NCBI GenBank assembly: GCA_013396525.1
Contig: VWYX01000913.1
Span: 202,760-266,759 of the forward strand
Length of the DNA: 64,000 nucleotides
Origin: Chaetorhynchus papuensis
Lineage: Eukaryota; Chordata; Aves; Passeriformes; Rhipiduridae
Direction of reading: 5' to 3'
The position numbers and the translations under genes were made by a program. The notes beneath the pieces are model-generated. The model searched no databases. It was not told where the DNA came from and saw only the letters and a program-made list of their open reading frames with translations. This document shows positions 1-11,990 of this stretch, one piece after another (the first letter of the stretch is position 1; each line of letters starts with the position of its first letter).

Positions 1-3000
1 GACAACTCAAGGGCTAAAATGGTCACACACAGCATGAGAAGGAGCATTTTTGATTTAGAGAAGCGTAGGTGTAACTAAACACACTGAAGTGACCCCATGT
101 TCTCTCAGAGCTAATTTCAGGCGACAAATATATCCCTTTCTTGTTTAAATCTATTTGAGATCCCTTCCTCTTTTAAGAACACTAAAGAATAATTCCAACT
201 CACATCTCCTGCTAAATGACCCTAAAAGCCAGCAGGGCAGAAGGAACCTGCAAAAACACACTAATATTAATCTTTTGTCATTAAAAATAGTCCAGTTGTG
301 CTGTCAGTCTGTCAGAAGGGCTTACATTTGGGATTTTCATTCAGTGTTCCGCAGACTGAGTGAGGCACAGCCAGAGACAGCCACTGCCTGGAAGAATTTG
401 CAGATTAAAACCAGACAAATTGTATCAGACAGGGAAATATTTAACCCCCATCTTAAACACGAAGAACTGGAACAGCCACAAGCGGTCTACTAATGTTTTT
501 CCAGGAATTTGTGACAGATTTTAAGATGAAACCGACTGCTGACTAATCTCCAGTTTATTTCCTTATTATGATGAAGGAATTTTTTTTGATGAAAGTCTCA
601 TTTGACATGAGTATGCTTGAAACTTCACTAGACAGGTAAAGTCATGATTCTCATCAAAGTTTTCAGCTAAAGCACATAGCATATTGTTAAATATCCACAT
701 AAAGCATATGACAAACTACATTTCTATTACACTCTTGCTCACAATCTGCCATTGTTTCATGTTCATTTCTAGCCAGGAAAGTACCCAAACTCTTTGGAAA
801 TAACCAAAGGCTCTTTTATCACAGGGAGCTTTAATGCTCTTTGCACTTACACCAGTTTATTACTCAAAAGATGCACCTTAAACCACAGAATGCTTTGGGT
901 TGGAAGGGACCTTCAGGATCATCTCGTTCCAACCCCCTGCCATGGAAAAGGACACCTTCCCCTGGACCATCTAGACCACGTCCCTCAGACCAGACTCCAC
1001 AGACAATGAAATATTGAGCATTTTAAAAGTCAGAAGCACAAAAATGCACACTAGTCCAAATAACAGGGGTTTTCCCCTAGTAATACAAGCAAAAAGTTAA
1101 ATTAGCAGACATAATCTCCATCTCCCCTCCTCCTGGTCTTGCTAAGGTCCCTCCTTCCAGTATCCAAAGACTCCACGTCACAGCAACAATTCCATTCCCC
1201 AAGTCTCTGCCAGCAGCCAACGTGCAGCACGTTGAGTTCCCTTCAGGACACCCCATACAGGGACAGTACACAACCCACAGCCCAGGAACTGCTGCACAGA
1301 AAGGCTGCAAATGCTCATAAAGTATCACCAAAATTATGATTATTAACTTGACAAATGCTTCACACATTACAAAAAAACCCCAAACATCCCAAGTCCTACT
1401 GACCACCCCCACACAAACAAGGCTGTGGAGGGCAGTGGTGCTGCCCTGGCATCTCCAAGAACCTGATCCTAAATTGCAGATCCCAAGTGCCAGGGGGTGA
1501 TGGCAAACCTGAGGGACCCCAAGCAGTTGCACCCCTGTGACCTGCACAGCTACACCTTAAAAATAAAGAAAAAAATCCTTCAGCAGTACATAAACTTCTT
1601 TCAACTTCCACAAACATTCTCCTCTGCCCCATCAGAACCTGGGTAGTCAGGAACACATGGAACAACAGGGCAGAGTTCAACTTTTGTGTCCAATGACTAA
1701 GAAAAGGCACAATTATATATTTATTGACTTTAGTGTTCTAATAAATTCTAACAGCTCCTATTTGACTAAATGATATTCTGATTTACTCTTTTGTGTAGAT
1801 GTGGAAATGTCAGAAGGCAATTTATTTTACAGTAAAGGTGATTCTGATGATCAAACTCCCATCATATTTTGAAGTATTATTCAGCAGCAATTCTTACACT
1901 TCTGCAGCTGCAAGAGATTTACTTTGAGCCCCCCATGCTGCCGTGACAGCAATGCCCTGCTGAACTTTTAATACTGAGATCCTTGAGCTGGATCTTGAGC
2001 TGCTTAATGCAACATTCTCTGTGTTAACAATCAGCCTCACACCAAACCTGTTCTGTACTTCACACACCATTTCACAGCCCCAAAGAACACCCTGCCATCT
2101 TTTCAGTCCCTGCCATGGCTCTGGACTCCCCAAAAACCACAGAGAGGGAGAACTGTATGTTGTTAAAATCTTGCAGAAAAACGAAGTCCTTCAAAAGTAA
2201 ATGGATTTTTTTTCTAATAAATAAGCCTACTATCTGAAATCTTTGGAAATGTCAAGAGGAATTTTCAGACAGGATGTGTACGTTGACAAACTGGGACATA
2301 ATCTACTTTATTTCCAGTATTTCTGGTTACTTGCTAATAAAAGAACATGTAAGCCTTGGAGTTCTCAGGACATGCTGAATTGTAATGTCTTGGTGGTATT
2401 TTCTCAGGCTAAAAATTAAATTCTTATTTTAGTAACAGTTCACATCAATTAGACTTGAATTGCAGTTCTCAGTGTCAAAATAGGACAAAACCACAACTAT
2501 GTGGGAATTTCAGAGAAAAAAAAAACAAACCCAAGCATGATAAGGAAACTATGTGAGTTATTTCTTCTTAAGCTATACCAGAAAGGACTATAAATTTCTT
2601 AGTACAAAACTGTTCTGTCTGCTGAGGAGTTACTAACAGGCATGCACATCCATATCTTTATTTATATGATTAAAAATAATGCACATAAAGTCAGTGCAGC
2701 CAGAAAGAAAGGTTCAAACTGGAAACTCCATACAAAGGAAGGAGCAGGCAATTAAATCAGCCTAAAAGAAGAAAAATGTACAATGTTCACAGATAATTTT
2801 TGATTGTTTTAGATTGTTTGTAGTGCAGGCATTTCATCTTCCACCTGAATGTGCCCTGGACACAGACTGTGTCCTCTAGTGATCTCTATCAAGCTTTAGG
2901 TGCAGTAATGCTTTGTGTGTCTCTACTTCAGCTTTCTCAAAAATAATTCACATATTTCTGTCCTTCCTGGACAGGATCATCTCCACAGCACTTCTATCAA

Positions 3001-5885
3001 GACAGCATGAAAGTTTAATCATCAAAAGTTTTAATCAACGTCCATCAAAGCTGCCAGACCCAAAGTGCTGCCTCCCCTACCTGTCAGGGGTGGAGGGACT
3101 GTCAGTCCTGGATCCCCCAAAATCAACCCCTCCAATTCTCTCCTCACCTCCCAGTGAATGTATTTGGTACAATTTAGAATTAAACACTTCTCCACTCTTC
3201 AGGTTTTACACAACGGATTTATTTTCGTTCAGGAGCTTCCCACAAGGAGAGACCTGTTTGTTTTCTCTTTTTACAGCAGAATTTCCAGAATTCTGGATTC
3301 TGTTACAGCTGCAGCTTGCACAACATTTCCATCCTTTCAAGTACTGACTGGTCCCCATGTTCTCCAAGGACCAGTTTCAGGCAAACTGCTTACACTGATA
3401 ACAACTTCCCCAAAGAGCTGCACATTTCCATTTCAATGCCACTGCAAGTGAATTCCCCATCCGGAGTCCCTTCCAGCAGCATCAGTGCTGTTTATCCCTG
3501 TACTAACATGCTGTGAGCTGTATTTTCTCCCTGCAAAAGCAGCAATACATTTCAAGTTGTGAGCAAGCTGGTGTTACTCTGGGGAAACCAAAATTGTACT
3601 AAGAGAAACCCACAGAGGATTTTGCATCCTGTTGCAGTGTCTTACATTAAATGATTTGCAGTTGATCCCCTGTGAGTCCAACTCTCAGCAGTACAAGTGG
3701 GATGTGCTGTAGAGCCCAAGGATTGAGTAAATAGAGCTGCTCTTAGAAGCAGACAGTTTACACTGAACACACTACACATGGTTACAGAAGTGAAATATTA
3801 TAGTTACATAAGTTAAATATTAAAATCTGGCTCTACTCTGTTGTTCTCTGTGCTCAAAACGACAAATATTCTTTGAAGCCTACCTAAAGCAGGCAAGGGA
3901 GGGCCAGATTTCTCCCTACATCACTTGAAGTGAAAATAGGGAAGGCCCTTCTTCCAAGAGCAGAAATGTTAATTGTCACTGACTAGAGGACATCGGCCAA
4001 GGAGCATGTGTGTGTCATATCTGGCTTTTTTCTATGCTGGACATCATGATATGGCCTTAATGCCTCAAAAAATGGCTTATTATGACATGTTTGGGCTCTC
4101 ATGTCTGAATTGTGGATATCCTTCAGCAAATCTGCAAGGCCTCCAAGAGTGACTGCCCACAATGACTTTTCCACATCCTCACTTCCTCAGGGCTAGAAAC
4201 TCACCCACATTCCTTTTCCAAGAAACACCCAGAGGAACTGAAGATTCCCCTGACACACATCCTGCTATGGGCTCAAAGGCACCTTGTGGCTACCAGCAGC
4301 TTGTTTAAGCTCCTGACACGAGGTATAAATCTGTAACAGGCCTTCAAGGGTGAACCCCAAAGTCTGTACAGTCAACATATTAACGCGGAAAGAAAAAGAA
4401 CTGAAGTCTCTTATGGATTCCAATTCCTCAACAGAAGAGATGCAAGAGAGATGGTGTTTGCTCACAATAAAACTAACACATGGAAACACAGCAAATCTCT
4501 TCCAAACAGATGCTATGATTGTACTACAGATGAAAGAAGAAATCAGCAAGTTCCTCCTCAACATCAATTTGGGGGATGATAAACACCCTAATGGTGCAGA
4601 GACTGAAGCAACAAACACTACAAATAATCATCATTTATTCTGCAGAAAAAATCAGAAAGTTTTCTGCAGAAAGCTCCCACACAACCTACTGCCACCACCT
4701 GCAACGTCAATGCCTCATTCCCAGAAAACACGTAATTCCACAAAAAGCTCTTGACCATCTTTAAAGTTTTAACCGACAGTGGGATGAGTCTGACCTCCTG
4801 GGTTGTGCAGGTCAAAAGCAACTGGTGCCACACAAGACTGGAAAAGCTAATGCCTAAATTAGGGAAGAAATTTTCCTTTCCCCTCCCTCTCTTCGGACCA
4901 AGCAGTCTGGGTACAGTGGTTTGTTTGCTGTCATCCCAATGGGAAACTGCAAATTCCCAAGCGGACTTAAAAGGAAACCAGTTTCAACACCCATTAATCA
5001 AAAGTCACTTCTCAGCTCAGGCACAATGTGGATCTCAGCTAGAAAATGTCCTGGACATGGGGGCATCTAGCAGTAGCTAACATAGAGGAGATTTCCAAAC
5101 TGAAACATTCCATGAAATATGCCTAAGATCAAGCACAGGACTGATGTTTGTCACAAGCCACACCACAGCACTGTGAATTATCCACCTGTCCCATGAGGCT
5201 CAGGCACCCACAGGCTCCTGGTAACATTCTACTCCCACCTTCTGCTCCATCTGGAGCCATCAGCCTCATGTAGGAGAAATTTAACACACAACTTGAATTT
5301 TGACAACTGGAAAGCCAGAGCTGAACCAAAAAACATACACCAGTGGCACTGACAACAAGGAACTGGAACTGCAAAGAAACAGCAGAAGATGCCATTACCA
5401 GTGATTTCTTCTTCCTGCTCCTGGTGAGGTTCAGAGCTTTTCCCCTCCTCACAAAGCTCCCTCTTATATTATTTCTTCCCACTAACATGTGCCTTTATTC
5501 CTCCAGGGCAAGACTGGGTACAACTCTGAGCACAGCCAGGGCCCTTAGATGGCTGATGGTTACATCTTTTTTAGGGGGAGAGTACACACAGATCTATCTC
5601 TTAAGAGCAATCAGGCAGCCTCCAGATGGGCACAGAGTTATACCCACAACTTCCCCCACACAAACACTCAACTGGATAAAACGAGATCCACCAAAAGCCA
5701 CAGCTGTTCAAGGTACCTGAAACACAGGACTCACTAGCCCAACACTTATTTTAAAACCCACGTTTTAGTAGCAACTCCTGTGTCCAGTAAATTTTCTCAG
5801 TTCACAGAAGTGACCAGTTTCAGCCAGCTGCAATACAAAACCAAAAATCAGGAGGAATTAAGAAGCTCTGTGAAACAAAGATTAC
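1..5885 (-). other. Intron downstream of e19 (partial)
   Basis: At least 5.9 kb. A CR1 fragment is at 885-1008. The following FAK exon is not present. No PWR-type mini-insert or other exon could be recognised. Confidence 0.85.
885..1008 (-). repeat. CR1 LINE 3' fragment
   Basis: Plus strand reads acagaatgctttgggttgg, then ggaccttcaggatcatc and cccctgccatgg, the reverse complement of a CR1 3' end. Strongly truncated and diverged. Confidence 0.8.
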
Positions 5886-6017
5886 CAGGAATCGTTCTTC
5901 TTTCTCAAGCCAGCGCTGATCTTCTTCCATCTCCTGCTGCTGTCGTATCAACCTCTCCTCCATGAGGTGTGTGGGTAGAACCTGGCTCATCCCTCGGATG
6001 TCCAAAGTGCCTGAATC
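5886..6017 (-). CDS. PTK2: PTK2 exon e19: linker helix (residues 790-833)
   Basis: Encodes 44 residues starting DSGTLDIRGMSQVLPTHLME and ending WLEKEERFL. The acceptor is ttgtag|gat and the donor ctg|gtaatc, phase 0/0, 132 nt. The second half (EERLIRQQQEMEEDQRWLEK) is strongly charged and probably helical. It is the last FAK exon in the window: the next segment (KPDVRLSRGS, leading to S843 and Y861) was looked for in 1-5885 and not found, so that intron is at least 5.9 kb. Confidence 0.97.
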
Positions 6018-7314
6018 CTACAATCCACAGGAAGTTTGTTCAGTCTCACAACTTAAAATTTGTATCAACAGGTGCAAGAACTTAAGAGATTACCAAAAAA
6101 AATATTTTTAGCAGCCAAAATTCTCAGCAGCAGGCAAGCAGTGTTTCTTCAGCTCCTCAGAAACTGAAGCAGAGCAGCATAAGACACTCCTTCTAGCCCT
6201 TTAAGATTTTATCTGCCTTGCTCTTAGTCACTGCAACCAAAAACGATTTGAAAGATTCTGTTCTGTTTTTCAGCAACGTTGTCACTTCCTGTACTGCACT
6301 TCATTTAAGTTGGACAACAAAACCAGATATATCAATTTTGTTTTCTTGGTCTTGAGCAATAATGTAACCATCCAATTATTAAATGCTGCAAGATACATTT
6401 TTTAAAATCAAAACAATGTACTATTCAGTCTTAGCCAACACTGGCAAAACATGTCACAAAAGCATTTTTTAATGAATTTTTGACCAAATATTTATGCCTG
6501 CCTTAAGCTTACAAATACTCCACATACCATACCCCAATGCTGTCTGGAAATCATTGGGAAATAGTGTATAAATTAGTATTTTTTATAAAGGCAAGGGAAA
6601 TTTGGTAACAAACTTCCCTGTATTTAAACAGGTAGGTCTCAGTTATCACTTAAATGTTTATCAGGAACAGAGGGAATAGAGCTGGTTAGAGAAGAAAAAT
6701 ATTTAAGACAGAAGCTGCACAAACTGAATCTTTGTAGAAGGAATAAAAAAGTGTACAACAGTGGAGAACAGAAAAATAAGACACAAGGTCAGAGGGGGAA
6801 TTAATTTGATGTTCCTCAGCAGCTCAGTGCAATCATGACAGGCTGGAGAGCACCCAGAAGGAATTCAGTTCAGGACAGTCTTTCAGATCATTTCATTTTC
6901 TCTTCTGGGTAAGTTACAGAGAAGCCTCAATCCTTCAGCTGTGCTGGGTATCTCCCAAGAGGTATTTTTACATGAGTGTTCCCAACTCTACGAACAGCAC
7001 TAAGTTCCAGTAAAGCCTTCTCTTAACAAAACCCAAATACTGGCTATCACTTGGTTGAGATAAGCAGTAAAAACTTCATCAAGAATTCACGTGAGGTGAC
7101 ACTTCATGCCCAGCCTCACACAGAAGGATTTGTTTAAAAAACAATTCAGTCCTGACTCCCAGCCCACTGCAGTGAGGTAATTTTAAGAAGCACCAGAACA
7201 ACTCAGTTCTCCTATAACAGATCTACCTAAATAACAGAAGTAATAGGATTTATCATAATAAAAAGTGTATTTAACTGTACAGAACACAGTAACAGATGTG
7301 TCAGATCACCATAC

Positions 7315-7452
7315 CTCCATGTTTGGTTGCCACACTGATATTTCCTGAGGCCGATGGTTCCAGGAATCTGCTTGATCCAGGAGAGAAGCCTGCCCAGGAT
7401 AAATGCTGCCTGCCATGGCTGGTATCCCATGGGAACCAGGGTAGCCAGACAC
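7315..7452 (-). CDS. PTK2: PTK2 exon e18: disordered linker (residues 744-789)
   Basis: Encodes 46 residues, VSGYPGSHGIPAMAGSIYPG through WQPNME. The acceptor is cctaaag|gtg and the donor gag|gtatgg, phase 0/0, 138 nt. This is the unstructured linker between kinase and FAT domains. It differs more from mammals than the kinase: HGIPAM for HGITAM, LDQADSW for LDQTDSW, EISVWQPNME for EIAMWQPNVE. The acceptor begins the exon with GTG after AAAG, so an in-silico caller might misplace it; the phase with e17 and e19 supports this boundary. Confidence 0.95.
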
Positions 7453-8623
7453 CTTTAGGGGGCAAAAAACCCCACCCAGGCAAAAACAAAGAGAAAAACA
7501 GAGATATCAGTAAGACCTGTGCTTCCCCATAATGAAAACATCCCCCCCAAGACAACAAACATGAAAGCACAGAAATGACTCAATTCAAGCAGTCACTGAG
7601 AGGAAGAAGGGGAAGCAACATCAGAAGAAGGAAGCTGAGCCAAAATATGACACCTCTGTTTTAAGTCTTTGAGAACGCCCATCATAACACAACTATTTTA
7701 GAATAACTGTAACAGTACAGAAATACAACTTTTGAGGATAACTGTTTGAAGGTGCCTGTCAAACCAGCAGCATCAGAGCGTGCTCTAACCTCTGCAGTCA
7801 AGCAGATCAAAGTCCTCTGAGGACAAAACTAAATCTAGAGGTACATATGGTAAGAGCTACACATGCAGGGCTCATGTTCCAGTTAACAGGAGCCTGCAAA
7901 CATCACCCCACAGAGCCCCATAAAAATGTACCCCCTGCTGTAGGTTACAGGCTTAAGGCTTGAGTGGCAACATGTAATTAGTGTGCTGAGCTGAGTGGCC
8001 TGGGAACTTCTCCACAGGAAAATCCAAGTAGTTTTAATGAGCCTGAAGTACTTATTAAACCAATGAAAACCTCCCTCTCTTCATGGAAAAAATCCCCTCG
8101 ACTGAGACAGCTGTTTATGGCTGTAGCCTTGAACACACCTAAAATTGCTCAAAGTCCTATAATGATAAACTTTTGTTCTAAATTTCTTCAGCAGTTTTAG
8201 GAAGAAAGGCAAAACCTGTGAGTATACAACGTGGTAGAGCTAAAGGCAGCAGCCATCAGGACACAGAAAATAAAATACCAATGACCCCAAGGGAAGGTCC
8301 CCAGTTAATGCCATTTTATAAAGCAAGTGATTTCATAGCTCAGCAAAAATGTTAACATGAACACCACATTCCATCAATAAATATGGAAATGTTTCACTGC
8401 AGTTTCAGGAATCTGAGCACCACATCAGATGTGGAAATATTTGCCATCTGGAGCAAACCTACCAGGCTCAGTTTGGGTTTTTTTCCTATGTAAAACAAAA
8501 CTCATTGAACAGAACTGAGTTGAAATAAACCATGAAAGAAGTGCATCAATCCCACCAGCTGCAACTAAGATGGAGAACACACATTTGAAAAAAACCACAT
8601 GCACGGTATATTAAATGTAATAC

Positions 8624-8710
8624 CTGGTAATGATTTGGCTGTACCATATGCTGTGGACTTGGATAAAACCCTTCACTGGATCTGGGACTAGGGTAACCAG
8701 GTCTACTGGG
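8624..8710 (-). CDS. PTK2: PTK2 exon e17: proline-rich linker (residues 715-743)
   Basis: Encodes PSRPGYPSPRSSEGFYPSPQ then HMVQPNHYQ. The acceptor is tttacag|ccc and the donor cag|gtatta, phase 0/0, 87 nt. It completes the second proline-rich motif (P715) and holds the serine-proline sites S722 and S732; S732 in Y-P-S-P is a known CDK5 site linked to neuronal migration and mitotic spindle function. Proline replaces threonine of human MVQTNHYQ. Confidence 0.97.
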
Positions 8711-11046
8711 CTGTAAACAAAAAGGAATTTTTATAATCATTAAACACACAAAATTAAAATCAGAAAATTATGTTTCAGTGAGACAAACATTTACAGGTTT
8801 GGCAAACTCCAAAAAAACCCAAAACAGATTTTCTATAATTACAAACACTTTTTAAAAAAAAGAACCTAAAATTAAGTTTTCCTCCATTTTTGCTTGGCAA
8901 TGGATAAAGCTGAATTGTTTGCTTGGTATGTCAATAAATGATGCTTGCTCTGTGAATTCTTTGTGTTTATTTAATTGCTTGCACTAAATGACCTGCTCTG
9001 TGCTGTGTAACTCTAGAGAGAACACCAGCTAAGAACATAATTCTTAATAAATTTCCAGGTGCAATACAACCCTGTTTCCAATTTTTGCTGGCAATTTGTT
9101 GCTTTTGTGACTGTTCCCAAAAGTAAATCCTTTTGCATCAGTAGGAATAACACAAACCAAGCCGGTTTGTTTGCATGGCTATTTCCATGTGGTATTCTGA
9201 GTTATGAAGTTCTGATTATTAACTTCTGTGTAACTAATTACCTCAACATGCAAAGTGCTTCTGATCATATGCTCAACCTCCAAAGATACAGTTGAGGGTT
9301 TCTTATGAATAAGCAACAGCACTGCTGGATGTTTCAGGAAGAGAAAAATCAACCAAAGAGGGAAAAAAACCAAACTTCATCATTCTGCAAAGGGCTCCCT
9401 CAGTCCTTCTGGCAGTTAAAGGCAACCACATTAACTGGAGACTGCAGAATTTATCATTGCTTGATGAAAAAAATTCATTATTATTCTGAAGTAGGAAGTT
9501 TTCTGTCTTAGATTTCTAACAGAAATACCACTGTGAGATAGAAGTAATTTCACGGTATGGATTGTGACAGCTGGGAATTATTTGAGGATGTGTAGGAGTT
9601 TTAAGACCTGTAACAATCTGCAACTCTTATAGTGAATCGTCAGAAGAATAAAAAAAAATCAGCTGTCACCATGAGAAAATTAGATAATAATTAAAGACTC
9701 CTATTTACAAAACTCAACTTGTTCCAATGCCACTATTAAGCACATCCGTATTTTACACAGAAGTAGTGTATTAAAAATCCTAACCAACAACAGCATCAGA
9801 TACACAGTGAGGACACAGTGACCCCCTCAAAACAGATTAACTTCAGTGGCAGAATTAACTGCAGTTTTAACACACCTTTGGTCAAGTGTTTCAGTTCATA
9901 CATCACCCACAAAGGTGCTCATTTCAAACAGCACATTGGCCCAATTTATGCAGTTTATCTGCTTCTGTAACTTGGAACATTGTTTAGATCAACACCAAAC
10001 CTGCTAATTCATCCCAGATGAGTAAACAGGTTGATGGATTGTTTGCTGTTTCTAGCTCTGAAATGAAAGCAGCAATTCCACTGCCCTTATTTCCTCCTTG
10101 CCATCAAGGCATCACAATGCAGAACTAAGCTCAGAAATCTGATCTATCAGGCAACAACCCAGAAACAGAGAGAAAAAAACCCTACATAAACACACATAAA
10201 AATCCCCCACCAACACCTTCCTCCCCCCAAAACACAACAAAACAAAACGAAACCAACCAAAAAGTTGCCTTTCTCTGAGTGTCGGGGAATGTGCACAGCA
10301 CAAGGTGCCACACAAGTGCTCCTGGAATTATTATCAGCTCCAGAGTCTGGGTGTAACAACTCCAGGAACTCACCACAAACTATGAGGACATAGACAATGC
10401 AGTAGTGACTGCACAAAATTCAAATGTTCAAAATACAGGCTCAAACTTTCAAGTAACAACTTGCAAAAATAACTCTGAGAGGAAGCAGACAAGTCACTGA
10501 GAGGGAAGAGGGCTCAGAAACCAGTGAGGTTGGACTCCCACAGCTGCAGAACACATAAGTGACATCCAAACAGGACAGAAATGAAAATGAAGTGGAAACT
10601 AAACCACGTATGTTCCTTGGAAACAAACTCGTAATTTTCTGTCCAGAAGAAGGAAAATGCAATTAGCTGACTTCTGACCCATCACTAATGTGTTATAAAT
10701 AAACTTCACGCTGGCCTGAGAGCTCATTAGCCAATAATTTACAGGAGTGCTACAAGAAAGCAGGAAAAAGGAAAGGCCAGGAAACGATTTTGTGGCAGCT
10801 ATGGGTGTCTTTTACAAGTCAGAGAAGAAACAGAAAATCTTTAGTGCAGTATCACAGCCCGGATCAGTTCTAAGCACAGTTCAAGCAGAGCTGGGTCATT
10901 TCAGGCAAGGATTCCCAGATGGGGACAGAACTGGCCGTGGTTTGAACCAACCCATCAGGGGAGGCTTGGAAGAAATAAACGGAATAGAAAAAGAGGTTTG
11001 TTTTTGTTTTTTTTTTTAAACACACGTAATTTGCAGTCTTAGCTAC

Positions 11047-11158
11047 CTTGGGAGGAGCTTCATCTGATCCTCCTGAGTCCCAGGATACCGTGACTTGTCG
11101 CCTGGATTCCATTCTCATTCGTTCTTCCTGCTGCAGCTTCTCTTCCTCCAGTATTGTA
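11047..11158 (-). CDS. PTK2: PTK2 exon e16: kinase end and proline-rich linker (residues 677-714); FRNK start exon
   Basis: Encodes (S)TILEEEKLQQEERMRMESRR then QVTVSWDSGGSDEAPPK. The acceptor is ctccttag|tac and the donor aag|gtagct; 112 nt, phase 2 to 0. The charged helix after the kinase domain is followed by the start of the second proline-rich motif, A-P-P-K-P, which binds p130Cas and Graf SH3 domains and is finished in e17. L685 and V700 differ from human (A in both) as in other birds. This exon also holds the start codon of FRNK. Confidence 0.97.
11110..11112 (-). promoter_or_regulatory. FRNK translation start codon (M693)
   Basis: The minus-strand ATG for M693 sits in context agaATGg, with A at -3 and G at +4. 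The nearby M691 codon (11116-11118) has context cgaATGa and is weaker. FRNK is known to begin at this second methionine (MESRRQ). The site is thus preserved here, so an intronic leader spliced to e16 could give FRNK. Confidence 0.7.
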
Positions 11159-11807
11159 CTAAGGAGAAAACATTGTAATCAAGCAGAACTCCAGTTTCAG
11201 CGACAAACCTCTCCCCACAGCTCCTGCATTTTTCAGACTAATAAACACTACTTAACTCGAAATGCTATAAAATTACTGAAAACCAAACTTCTTTTACATA
11301 CACTGGTTTTGTTTCTGAAAACCAGGATCAGGAAGAAATATTTCTGTAGGATTACCAGGGTGTTTTAACAACAAAAACAGCATCAAATTTTCAGAAAGCT
11401 GTGGTTGATCTTGCACACGTTTTTTTTTCATAACAGTTCTTTTTATGTGCAATTACACAGAGAAGTCCTCAAAGAAAATCAATCAAGCACTTACTTGCAT
11501 GAAAGCTTTATCTTCACAAGAAAATTTTCTACTGAACTGCTGTAAAGGTTCAAAACAAACCGAAAATGGTCTTTACTGAAACTCAAGAGCTTCAGATCAC
11601 TGGGATTTTTTTTTTTCTTTTTTAAAGAAAGCAGTCAAAAATACTTCTTCAGCTCTTACGTTTTAGCCTAACCACGAACACATTCAAGCAAAGCAATTTA
11701 GCAAAACAGAAAGATCTGACAGTATTCACTCAGCTTCTAAGCATTCGGGTCAAAAGGCTGCATTTTCACAAAGTACAAGACAGTAGTAAAACCAGTTTGC
11801 TACTTAC

Positions 11808-11990
11808 CACTGTTCTGACTATTAAAAAGCCTGTTTGAAGCTGAACGTGCTCCTGCTGCCCCCACAGCCAGCCTCCTCCCAGCTCTGCTATGTGGCTTAT
11901 TAATGTTGGATATTTGCCATTTGAAAAATACTCAGAATGAAGCTTTGAAAAGGGGGAGCTGCCAATTCCTTGGAGCCGCACGCTACGCGG
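11808..11990 (-). promoter_or_regulatory. Candidate FRNK promoter and 5' leader exon
   Basis: FRNK, the separately expressed C-terminal half of FAK, is known in chicken to start from an intronic promoter with a non-coding exon between the kinase and linker exons. In that intron the minus strand shows four CpGs in 13 bp (11977-11989), rare for this window, then about 170 bp later a consensus donor cagtg|gtaagt at 11808/11807, 650 bp before e16. No TATA box is evident. Spliced to e16 it would place M693 as the first good start; a very short upstream frame (ATG-GCA-AAT-ATC-CAA-CAT-TAA) lies in the leader. The 5' limit is a guess. It could instead be an unused donor. Confidence 0.4.

Larger units (their letters stand above)
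6018..11046 (-). other. Introns e16-e17, e17-e18 and e18-e19
   Basis: 8711-11046, 7453-8623 and 6018-7314. AT-rich unique sequence. No repeat family or extra exon recognised. Confidence 0.88.

Noticed and set aside
1..5885. PTK2 exon starting KPDVRLSRGS (next exon after e19)
   Set aside because: Searched by sense of the expected sequence on the minus strand; not found, so the exon is outside the window.
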